From positions 930,001 through 994,000 of the forward strand of contig NC_007429.1 of the NCBI RefSeq assembly GCF_000012125.1: a stretch of 64,000 nucleotides of DNA, read 5' to 3'. How positions within the stretch are numbered: position 1 is the stretch's first letter; every line of letters starts with the position of its first letter. A program made the position numbers and the translations under genes. A model generated the notes under the pieces. The model saw nothing but the letters and a program-made list of their open reading frames with translations, was not told the DNA's origin and searched no databases. The stretch is from Chlamydia trachomatis A/HAR-13 (GTDB lineage: Bacteria > Chlamydiota > Chlamydiia > Chlamydiales > Chlamydiaceae). Of this stretch, positions 8,156-15,286 are shown piece by piece.

Positions 8156-9580
8156 TTATTGTTTATAAATTTCTAAATATTTATTGGCGGCAGTTTCTAG
8201 GTCTGAAGAAAAATCTAGACAAGCACGTACAATATGTTGCCACTTGTCGTGGTTGGTACGGTAGGTTGTCACTGCTTCCGAAAGCATGTTTCGGAATTCA
8301 TAGAAGTCATGCGGATTAAAGAAGGAAAATCCATTGATTCCATTTGCTACAGTATCTGCTAGTCCTCCTGTAGCTCTTACTAACGGTACAGTCCCGTAAC
8401 GCATTCCAATCATTTGTGTGAGTCCACATGGTTCAAACATAGAAGGAATGCAGATCATATCTGCAGCGGCGAAAATTTGTCGTGCCAGCACATCACTATA
8501 AGTCAAAAGAATCCTTACATTAGGGGAATTCGCTAATGATTCTTGAAGATTTGCAAATTCTTCATGCAATTGATTCCCGTAGCAGGTACCTATAATAATG
8601 AGCGTGTAAGCGTTTTCTAGTGCATGGAGAATGGCCTGTTTCATAAAGTGAGGACCTTTCTGCTCAGCAATTCTAGAAATAATGCACACGCAAGGAGAGT
8701 GTTCTAAAGAGAGGCCTAATATTTCGTACAAGGCTTTTTTATTCTTGGCTTTAGCTTCAAAAAAAATTGAAGGGGTCTCGAAAAGCTCTTTAGTGTAGTT
8801 TTTCGCTAGATTGGGATCCGTTTCAGGCCCCCAAATTGTCGTGTCGATTCCATTTAAAATCCCGCGGAGATGATGTTGTCTAGCAGTAATGGCATCGTGA
8901 ATTTCGTAATCGGAATAATCTTCAAGAATTTCTTTGGCGTATGTAGGAGAAACCGTAGTCACGAAATCTGAACAGTATAAAGCTCCTTTTAGCAACACAC
9001 AAGTTTGTGGATCGCGAAATAGTTGGTACTGGCTGATATAAAATTCATTCAAAGAGGAGGCTTCTAATATTTCTCGTGTTGTATAGCCTCGATAACCAAA
9101 ATTATGTAGGGTAAGAACAATCTTTTGTAATTGAGAGCAGGGCTGTTGTTTGAGTAGTCCAGCAACTAATCCTGTATGCCAATCGTGTAAATGAACGATA
9201 TTGGCTCCTTCTTTTTGGATGTAGGAGGCCGCAGCAGCAGAAAAAGCGCAAAAACGGAAGGCATCATCGCTTGTGTAGATTGTTTCCGCATTCTCGAATA
9301 ACTCTGGCTGTGTGTCGAGTTTGAATAGAGTTACTTTAATTCCTTCATAAAAGTAGGAGAAAGCAGTTGCTTCTTGCTCTCCAGCAAAAAAATAAGATAA
9401 TTTTTGGATCGAGCAAAGATCTTGTTCTTTGGGCAAAGTAAATAATTTAGGGTATAAAGGGATTACCACTTCCGTTGTGTGATTAGCGGCTAAAGCTTTT
9501 GCTAGTCCGTATAGCGCGTCTCCCAGGCCTCCGGCTTTGATTACCGGAGCAAATTCGATAGCTGTGTGAATAATTTTCAT
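8156..9580 (-). CDS. glgA: Glycogen synthase GlgA
   Basis: A 474-residue GT5 family glycosyltransferase that extends alpha-1,4-glucan from an activated glucose donor. The N-terminal donor-binding motif appears as KAGGLGDA (residues 15-22), and the C-terminal motif as EPCGLTQMIGMRYG followed by RATGGLADTV, the usual ADP-glucose site. I chose ATG 9580 because MKIIHTAIEFAPVIKAGGL is the family start; an in-frame ATG at 9637 adds 19 unmatched residues. From memory, GlgA in C. trachomatis is both cytosolic and found in the inclusion lumen and host cytosol, and its expression depends on the plasmid. Nothing in the sequence here shows a signal peptide. Confidence 0.96.
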   Translation of the reverse strand: MKIIHTAIEFAPVIKAGGLGDALYGLAKALAANHTTEVVIPLYPKLFTLPKEQDLCSIQKLSYFFAGEQEATAFSYFYEGIKVTLFKLDTQPELFENAETIYTSDDAFRFCAFSAAAASYIQKEGANIVHLHDWHTGLVAGLLKQQPCSQLQKIVLTLHNFGYRGYTTREILEASSLNEFYISQYQLFRDPQTCVLLKGALYCSDFVTTVSPTYAKEILEDYSDYEIHDAITARQHHLRGILNGIDTTIWGPETDPNLAKNYTKELFETPSIFFEAKAKNKKALYEILGLSLEHSPCVCIISRIAEQKGPHFMKQAILHALENAYTLIIIGTCYGNQLHEEFANLQESLANSPNVRILLTYSDVLARQIFAAADMICIPSMFEPCGLTQMIGMRYGTVPLVRATGGLADTVANGINGFSFFNPHDFYEFRNMLSEAVTTYRTNHDKWQHIVRACLDFSSDLETAANKYLEIYKQ

Positions 9581-9809
9581 TAGCAAGCTTTTCGTTTCGT
9601 TAATTAAATAAAACTCATTAATTATTTCTTTTAACAAAAATAATCAAGATGTTTTTGTTATATTTAATTACTTTTATTTAATGGATAGTTTCTGCTCATA
9701 GAAGGTCGTTGTGGTGGTAAGATGCCCCTTAAATGTAAAAAACTTTGATTTTTGAGAAATTTCTCTACCGATAAAAAGGTTTTGTGAGGTACACTCGGTC
9801 TCTTCCATT

Positions 9810-9880
9810 GGGGTGTGGCCAAGCGGTAAGGCAGCGGTTTTTGGTACCGCGCATCGGAGGTTCGAATCCTTCCACCCCAG
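9810..9880 (+). tRNA. tRNA-Gln (UUG)
   Basis: A 71-base cloverleaf: acceptor TGGGGTG / CACCCCA with discriminator G, anticodon stem GCGGT / ACCGC around loop TTTTGGT (anticodon TTG), and T arm GGAGG / CCTTC with loop TTCGAAT. The CCA end is not encoded. The U1-A72 pair agrees with known bacterial tRNA-Gln. Confidence 0.97.
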
Positions 9881-10156
9881 AGTTGTCTTTTATTCCCCCT
9901 TAGGTCTAGTTTAATGTGAATCTCTTATTGAATAGGAGAGATTTTCGATTGGGGCTATCTAAGGGAACAGAAGGCTTGATAATAATCAGAGGCTGCAAGT
10001 ACCATGGTAGACGCTTGCTTGGAGAGGATTTCTTCGTATGTGCCATTTTAAGGCCGTCTGGTATAGCGCGTAGGACCGTTCATCCGGTTGAGGGAAAAGA
10101 AGCCCCTAAGGCCATTCAAAGGCCTTTTAGCTCAAGGTAATGGAGAATAGCATTTT
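9881..10156 (+). other. Long leader of rplY, no gene seen
   Basis: About 275 bases between tRNA-Gln and rplY. The small open frame at 9916-10140 has no family match. Near the end a hairpin CTAAGGCC (10106-10113) / GGCCTTTTAG (10121-10130) sits about 27 bases before the rplY start. It could be a weak terminator after the tRNA or part of an L25 mRNA leader. I do not recognise any known structural RNA here. Confidence 0.4.
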
Positions 10157-10714
10157 ATGGAACTCGTAGTTCAAAGTCGTGAGACTGATAAGAAGTCTGT
10201 TATTAAGAAAATTCGTCAGCAAGGTGGAATTCCTGCTGTTCTTTATTCCGGGGGAAAAAGCTTAGCTAATATCGTTGTAGATGCGCGAGTTTTCAGTAAG
10301 TTTCTTTCTACTTTGGAAAGCGGGGCTTTAGCTTCTACTGTGTTCACGCTTTCTTATGAAGGACGAGAAATCAAAGCTTTAGTCAAAGATATTCAGTACC
10401 ATGTAACGACTTATGATGTAATTCATCTCGATTTTGAAGAATTAGTGGATGGTCGCGACGTTCGGTTGAATATTCCTATTCGTTACATCAACACGGTAGA
10501 TTGTGTTGGGGTAAAATTAGGAGGATCTTTAAGACAAGTGATTCGTTGCATCCGAGTTGTTTGTAAGCCAAAAGATATTGTTCCATTTTTGGAGTTGGAT
10601 GTTCAGTCCTTAGGGCTTTCTCAAACCCTAAAACTATCGGATATTTGTATTCCTGAAGGAATTAGACCTGTCACTTCTCTTAAAGAAGTTGCTGTAACGG
10701 TAGCACGACGATAA
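10157..10714 (+). CDS. rplY: 50S ribosomal protein L25, Ctc (long) form
   Basis: A 185-residue protein of the L25/TL5/Ctc family that binds 5S rRNA in the large subunit. The N-terminal domain (residues 1-90; [24 protein letters not shown]) is the L25 fold, and the C-terminal beta domain (about 95-185) makes it the long Ctc type. Start ATG 10157 has GGAG upstream. Only 7 bases separate it from pth, so the two genes are surely one operon; the rplY-pth pair is common in bacteria. Confidence 0.95.
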   Translation: MELVVQSRETDKKSVIKKIRQQGGIPAVLYSGGKSLANIVVDARVFSKFLSTLESGALASTVFTLSYEGREIKALVKDIQYHVTTYDVIHLDFEELVDGRDVRLNIPIRYINTVDCVGVKLGGSLRQVIRCIRVVCKPKDIVPFLELDVQSLGLSQTLKLSDICIPEGIRPVTSLKEVAVTVARR

Positions 10715-10721
10715 GATTATC

Positions 10722-11261
10722 ATGGTAAAGCTAGTTGTTGGCATAGGAAATCCTGGACGACAGTATGTCTGGACAAGGCATAACATAGGTTTTCTTTTGT
10801 TGGACTCGCTAGCATCACGTTTTTTAGGGGCTTTTCGTGAGGCCCCACGTCTTTATGCTTCGTTTGCGAAGGTAGAAATTTCAAGCGAGGCAGTTGTTCT
10901 TATGAAGCCCACCACTTATGTCAATCTTACTGGTAAAGCTGTCTTAGCTGCCAAGAAGTTTTTCGATGTTTCCATGGAAGATATTCTTGTTGTAGCAGAC
11001 GACATCAATCGGGAATTCGGTTTTGTGCGTTTTCGGCAAGATTGTGGCTCTGGTGGGCACAATGGAATTAAGAATACCACGCAGATTCTGCAATCCAATC
11101 ATTATTGGCAACTACGTCTTGGGGTAGGAAGGCCTTCGTATCCTGGAGCTGAAGGGGTTGCTGATTATGTATTATCTAGTTTTTCTTTGAATGAAAAAGA
11201 AAAATTAAATGACTTTTTAGAAAAAGGGATAGAAGAAATCCTTCCTTGGCTAGGTTGTTAG
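10722..11261 (+). CDS. pth: Peptidyl-tRNA hydrolase
   Basis: A 179-residue enzyme that releases peptides from peptidyl-tRNA dropped by ribosomes. The family start KLVVGIGNPGRQYVWTRHN gives the substrate Asn10 and catalytic His20. KPTTYVNLTG, VVADDINREFG and GSGGHNGIK carry the remaining active-site Asn and Asp residues. Length is slightly short but normal. It lies 7 bases after rplY and ends before a gap of about 140 bases leading to rpsF. Confidence 0.96.
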   Translation: MVKLVVGIGNPGRQYVWTRHNIGFLLLDSLASRFLGAFREAPRLYASFAKVEISSEAVVLMKPTTYVNLTGKAVLAAKKFFDVSMEDILVVADDINREFGFVRFRQDCGSGGHNGIKNTTQILQSNHYWQLRLGVGRPSYPGAEGVADYVLSSFSLNEKEKLNDFLEKGIEEILPWLGC

Positions 11262-11398
11262 TCTGACGGGGATTTACTGTTCACTTTTTGAAAAAAAGTT
11301 CCTGAAAAATAATCAGTTTCGATAACATGGAAGCGCTTCTTATAGAGTAGCTATCTCTAGTTATTGGAAGAAGCAAGGTCAATGCTTAGGAGTTTTTA

Positions 11399-11737
11399 AT
11401 GAAAAAAAAAACAGGCCAACTTTATGAGGGAGCCTATGTTTTTAGCGTGACGTTAAGTGAAGACGCTAGACGTAAGGCTTTAGAAAAAGTTACTTCTGGG
11501 ATCACCAATTATGGTGGCGAAGTTCTGAAAATTCATGATCAGGGGCGCAAAAAGTTAGCTTACACAATTCGTGGTGCTAGAGAAGGCTATTACTACTTTA
11601 TTTATTTCACAGTAGCCCCAGAAGCTATCGCAGAGTTGTGGAGAGAGTATCATTTAAACGAAGATCTTCTTCGATTCATGACTCTTAAAGCAAGCGCTGT
11701 GAAAGAGGTTTTAGAATTCGCTACATTGCCAGAATAA
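11399..11737 (+). CDS. rpsF: 30S ribosomal protein S6
   Basis: A 112-residue S6 protein with the family pattern ([32 protein letters not shown]). It pairs with S18 on the small subunit platform. It is the first gene of rpsF-rpsR-rplI; unlike in many bacteria, no ssb gene lies between rpsF and rpsR. An AGGAG sequence precedes the ATG. Confidence 0.95.
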   Translation: MKKKTGQLYEGAYVFSVTLSEDARRKALEKVTSGITNYGGEVLKIHDQGRKKLAYTIRGAREGYYYFIYFTVAPEAIAELWREYHLNEDLLRFMTLKASAVKEVLEFATLPE

Positions 11738-11753
11738 TAGTCAAGGAGAACGT

Positions 11754-11999
11754 ATGAATAGACCTGTTCATAATGAACACAGAAGGAAGCGTTTCGCTAA
11801 GAAATGTCCTTTTGTTTCCGCGGGTTGGAAGACCATCGATTACAAGGACGTTACCACTCTAAAAAGGTTTATTACGGAAAGAGGAAAGATTCTTCCAAGA
11901 AGAATTACGGGGGTTTCTTCTCGCTTCCAAGCGCTGCTTGCTCAAGCTGTTAAGAGAGCTCGACATGTAGGGCTTTTGCCTTTCGTAGGAGAAGATTAA
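11754..11999 (+). CDS. rpsR: 30S ribosomal protein S18
   Basis: An 81-residue basic protein with the S18 core ([22 protein letters not shown] ends the conserved stretch, shown here only in outline; then [15 protein letters not shown] and LLPFV). It follows rpsF by 16 bases, with AAGGAG before the ATG, and binds S6 on the platform. Confidence 0.95.
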   Translation: MNRPVHNEHRRKRFAKKCPFVSAGWKTIDYKDVTTLKRFITERGKILPRRITGVSSRFQALLAQAVKRARHVGLLPFVGED

Positions 12000-12019
12000 A
12001 CTTAAAGGAAGAATAACGG

Positions 12020-12523
12020 ATGAAACCACAATTACTTTTATTAGAGGATGTCGATGGCTTAGGGCGTTCCGGCGATCTTGTTGTCGCTAAGCCCGGATAC
12101 GTTAGAAACTACCTGCTCCCTAAAGGGAAGGCAGTGGTTGCTAGCGCTGGAACTCTCCGTTTGCAAGCAAAGTTGCAAGAGCAGCGTTTGCTGCAAGCTG
12201 CGGCCGATAAAGAAGAGTCTCTTCGTTTGGCAGAGATGCTTAGAAGCATCGTTTTGGATTTCCAAGTTCGTGTAGATTCTGAGAATAATATGTACGGTTC
12301 CGTAACCGTGAATGATATGATTAGTGCTGCTGAGCAACAAGGTGTTGTTCTTACACGTAAGAATTTCCCTCGCTCTCATAGCGGTATTAAGAATCTCGGA
12401 AGACACGTAGTTGGACTGAAATTAAAAGAAGGCGTGACTGCGGATCTTCATTTGGAAGTTCGTGCTGATCACGAAATCATTGAACAAAAAGAACTCCAAA
12501 GCGCAGAAGAACAAGAAGGTTAA
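12020..12523 (+). CDS. rplI: 50S ribosomal protein L9
   Basis: A 167-residue L9. The N-terminal RNA-binding domain has the signature LLLEDVDGLGRSGDLVVAK and VRNYLLPKGKAV; a long helix (residues 42-75) links to the C-terminal domain (SVTVNDM ... LKEGVTADLHLEVRAD). It ends with an acidic tail and is followed by a strong terminator, so it closes the rpsF-rpsR-rplI operon. Confidence 0.96.
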   Translation: MKPQLLLLEDVDGLGRSGDLVVAKPGYVRNYLLPKGKAVVASAGTLRLQAKLQEQRLLQAAADKEESLRLAEMLRSIVLDFQVRVDSENNMYGSVTVNDMISAAEQQGVVLTRKNFPRSHSGIKNLGRHVVGLKLKEGVTADLHLEVRADHEIIEQKELQSAEEQEG

Positions 12524-12537
12524 ACTTTTTGTTTGTT

Positions 12538-12575
12538 GGGGGAAGAGATTCTTTTCTTCCCCACCTCTTTTTTTT
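12538..12575 (+). terminator. Terminator of the rpsF-rpsR-rplI operon
   Basis: A stem GGGGGAAGA / TCTTCCCC (12538-12546, 12555-12562) is followed within 6 bases by a run of eight T. It ends 12 bases before the ispE ATG. Confidence 0.8.
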
Positions 12576-12586
12576 ATTTTTTAATT

Positions 12587-13453
12587 ATGCACTTTCTTTC
12601 TCCAGCAAAGCTTAATCTCTTTTTGCAGATACTTGGCAGGCGGGAAGATGATTTTCACGAAATAGTCACACGCTATCAAGCGATAGCCTTTGGGGATCAA
12701 CTCTCCTTATCAATAAGCTCTCGCGATTCTCTCCAAGTAATTAATGCTTGTCATCTTGAAACGCCTAGTAATTCTATATGGAAAAGTGTGGCGCTTTTCC
12801 GTCGGTACACAGGCATTACAACGCCTGTTAGTTGGCGTGTAGTCAAACAGATCCCTGTTGGAGCAGGTCTTGCAGGAGGGAGTAGTAATGCAGCAACTGC
12901 ATTGTTTGCTTTAAACCAAATCTTCAAAACAGGACTATCTGATGAGGAAATGCGTTCCTTAGCCGAACAGCTTGGCGTGGATACTCCTTTTTTCTTTTCT
13001 ACAGGAGCAGCCTTAGGAGTGGCCCGTGGGGAGAAAATAATAGCTCTAGAAGAGAGTGTTTCAGATAGATATGTTTTGTATTTTTCTAGTGAAGGAGTTC
13101 TCACTAGTCGGGCTTTTGCCGCCGTACAACCTTCGGACTGTTCCTCCAGAAAAAATTTAGAGTATACGCAAAATGACTTAGAAAAGCCTGTTTTTCGGTT
13201 GCGCTTAGATTTGAAAGAAAAGAAACATTGGCTAGAAAGCCTGTGGGCGGAACTTCCTGTGTATATAGGGCTAACGGGATCAGGGGCAACCTTATTTGTC
13301 CGTTACCCAGAAATCTTAGAGAAAGACCTTTCTTATGCAGCTCAGATACAAAGAGCAGTAACGTTAAGCGGAGGATTATTGACTTCTCCGATACGAAGAG
13401 ATCCTACAGCTTGGTATAGCATCTATTCTGAAAGTGCACTTGCAGCTACATAA
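12587..13453 (+). CDS. ispE: 4-diphosphocytidyl-2-C-methyl-D-erythritol kinase
   Basis: A 288-residue GHMP kinase that phosphorylates CDP-methylerythritol in the non-mevalonate isoprenoid pathway. The start MHFLSPAKLNLFLQILGRR has the substrate Lys (AKLNL), and the ATP motif PVGAGLAGGSSNAATAL is complete. GLTGSGATLF near residue 235 is the third GHMP motif. I chose ATG 12587 since the family begins there; an in-frame ATG at 12533 would place coding sequence through the rplI terminator. The last 31 bases overlap the end of the minus-strand small gene at 13423. Confidence 0.94.
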   Translation: MHFLSPAKLNLFLQILGRREDDFHEIVTRYQAIAFGDQLSLSISSRDSLQVINACHLETPSNSIWKSVALFRRYTGITTPVSWRVVKQIPVGAGLAGGSSNAATALFALNQIFKTGLSDEEMRSLAEQLGVDTPFFFSTGAALGVARGEKIIALEESVSDRYVLYFSSEGVLTSRAFAAVQPSDCSSRKNLEYTQNDLEKPVFRLRLDLKEKKHWLESLWAELPVYIGLTGSGATLFVRYPEILEKDLSYAAQIQRAVTLSGGLLTSPIRRDPTAWYSIYSESALAAT

Positions 13454-13626
13454 GATACTCTGCAAGGAGCTTCTTTATCCGGAGCTTTAGAAATAGTAAA
13501 CTGTCTATTGGACTCAGAATCTTTGGAAGCAGAAAGAATGCTTGATGACGCAGCAACAACTCGATCCATCATAGAAGCAAGCTTATCATTATCGTTCTCT
13601 AAAGACAGCATAATTGTGTGTTGCAT
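13423..13626 (-). CDS. Small conserved hypothetical protein
   Basis: A 67-residue soluble protein, Ser/Ala/Asp-rich, with no signal peptide or membrane segment and no family I recognise. A strong ribosome binding site (AAGGAG) lies 8 bases before the ATG, which supports a real gene. From memory a similar product is annotated as about CT804.1. Its end overlaps the end of the converging ispE by 31 bases. It is downstream of the CT805-like gene but separated from it by a terminator, so it probably has its own promoter. Confidence 0.65.
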   Translation of the reverse strand: MQHTIMLSLENDNDKLASMMDRVVAASSSILSASKDSESNRQFTISKAPDKEAPCRVSYVAASALSE

Positions 13627-13690
13627 ATTCCAGCTCCTTATAAATCCTGCGCTGTTGTATCCCTAGTACAAAAATACTTGATTTTTTTCG

Positions 13691-13722
13691 ATAGAAAAAA
13701 ACAGCTCTGCCCCCTACAGAGC
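13691..13722 (-). terminator. Terminator of the CT805-like gene
   Basis: The minus strand shows stem GCTCTG / CAGAGC (13704-13709, 13717-13722) with a 7-base loop, then TGTTTTTTT. It lies 33 bases after the stop of the CT805-like gene. Confidence 0.75.
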
Positions 13723-13755
13723 CCTTTTAAAGGGGGACAAAAATACTTCTTTTTG

Positions 13756-15108
13756 TTAGCGGAACAAGCAAAACATAAACGGTGGAACAGCTCTAAAGAG
13801 CCAAAATATACTCAGAGATATAAGAGAAGGTAACAATGCTGATAAAAATAATTTAATTAAAGAGATGTCAGAGTGCGGGAAAGTTGGTCGCAGAATAAGG
13901 TATCCAACAATATTGGGCATATTAGACACTAAAGTGAGCCCTCCTGCAGACATACTTCCAACCAAAACTAGGTAAAGATAACAATCATTTGCCATAGGTA
14001 AATTGTGAACGATATGATTCACCAGAGCATTGTCTAAGAAGATTGAAAACATATATGAGGTCATCATATAGCCTAAATCTGACATGCCGTGCATGAGCTC
14101 AAGCATCCACCATTCCTGAAGTTCTCCAAATATCACTACTCCAACATAGAACAATCCTACGAAACAGACTTTTGCTGTTTTGATAGGATGTTGGTAAAAA
14201 ATCGTGAATCGCTGAAACCCTAAGTAGAAAATAAATAAAAATCCTAAAAATAAGGGGATTGCGCGGCTGAGAATCACACAACCAACAAGAACAACATGAA
14301 TGAAAATAATCCACGAAGGAAGGCGATCATTCATCATAGTTGTACTGGGGATGGTTTTAGGGAACTTTTTAAATTCTTTTCGGAATAAACAGAAAAAAAT
14401 TGTTGTAGAAACCAGAATAGCAAGAATTACTTTCCAACAAAAATGACTGATAATGAAGCTGTTTGTCCATTTAATTTCTGGAAGAATAGTCAGTAAAGCT
14501 CTTGAAGAAAATGAAGAAGTTAAACCGCTGATCGAAATATTGGAAAATAATAATCCCATAGTTGCATAGCAAAACTTGGGAGAAGGAGAGAATTTGTAAA
14601 ACTGTTTAGACAATAGTGTAGCTGCAATAATCATCGCTCCGGATTCTTTAAGGAAAAAAGCGGATAGCGGTGCTGCAATCATAATGGTCCACCACCAACA
14701 AATGGGGGATTGTTTCCCTATTTTTGCGATCGTTGCAAAGACTCTCTGAGAAAAGTATTCGATAGGTCGCGATTCAAGGAGAATCAGCATAGCGATAATA
14801 AAAAGGGAGAAGACATAGTTTCGGCTATCGAAATAGGCCATGGTTATGCGATAGCCTTCTGTATATAAAAATAGACAGAATAGCGGAATCGCCCAAAGAA
14901 CGAAGACCAGTTCAACGCGACTAACGATGCGCAGAAGCTCACTTAACCAAAGGTACTGACGCCAGCGTTCTGGAAAAATCATCTTTTTATGCTGAGACTC
15001 TTCGTATAATCGTGTTAACCATGGTGTAAAAAAGGTATGAATCACCGCAGAAAAAAATAGAATCGCTGACCCGATGCGTAATCCTGAGGAGTAATGGGGT
15101 AAAATCAT
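13756..15108 (-). CDS. Multi-pass membrane protein, putative Na+/H+ antiporter family
   Basis: A 450-residue inner membrane protein with about ten hydrophobic segments across its length (for example near residues 10-30, 60-80, 95-115, 140-165, 180-200 and several in the C-terminal half). The sequence resembles the putative Na+/H+ antiporter family PF07399 as I remember it, which includes chlamydial members such as CT805. Transport activity and ion are not shown by the sequence. A Gly/Ser-rich stretch near residues 378-400 (LVLVGSMSAGGLTLVSNMPN) is typical of ion-transporter re-entrant loops. It has its own terminator and stands alone. Confidence 0.75.
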   Translation of the reverse strand: MILPHYSSGLRIGSAILFFSAVIHTFFTPWLTRLYEESQHKKMIFPERWRQYLWLSELLRIVSRVELVFVLWAIPLFCLFLYTEGYRITMAYFDSRNYVFSLFIIAMLILLESRPIEYFSQRVFATIAKIGKQSPICWWWTIMIAAPLSAFFLKESGAMIIAATLLSKQFYKFSPSPKFCYATMGLLFSNISISGLTSSFSSRALLTILPEIKWTNSFIISHFCWKVILAILVSTTIFFCLFRKEFKKFPKTIPSTTMMNDRLPSWIIFIHVVLVGCVILSRAIPLFLGFLFIFYLGFQRFTIFYQHPIKTAKVCFVGLFYVGVVIFGELQEWWMLELMHGMSDLGYMMTSYMFSIFLDNALVNHIVHNLPMANDCYLYLVLVGSMSAGGLTLVSNMPNIVGYLILRPTFPHSDISLIKLFLSALLPSLISLSIFWLFRAVPPFMFCLFR

Positions 15109-15228
15109 AGAAACTCACAAGATAGAGGGCTATCGTCTTTATCACACTAGAGGGAGGCTTGTTATTAAAGGGTAATAGCTAGCTCACTCCTAGCTCTCTA
15201 TCACTATTTCGGATGCACATAAAGAAGC

Positions 15229-15270
15229 AAGAGGTTTTTCTCGGATGAGGAACCTCTTCATCCGAGAAAA
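15229..15270. repeat. Inverted repeats downstream of ptr
   Basis: Two overlapping inverted repeats compete. TCTCGGATGA / TCATCCGAGA (15239-15248, 15258-15267) forms a perfect 10-bp stem with A/T flanks, while AAGAGG / CCTCTT (15229-15234, 15253-15258) would form another. It lies just past the ptr stop and upstream of the CT805-like gene on the minus strand, so it is most simply the ptr transcript end, though the T run is short. Confidence 0.5.
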
Positions 15271-15286
15271 TGTAAGTACAAGAATG

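Noticed and set aside
12059..12406. Minus-strand frame of 115 codons opposite rplI
   Set aside because: The rplI frame is clearly coding; the opposite frame is a by-product of its codons.
12533..12586. Longer N-terminus for ispE
   Set aside because: It would place coding sequence through the rplI terminator and adds no conserved residues; the family starts at 12587.
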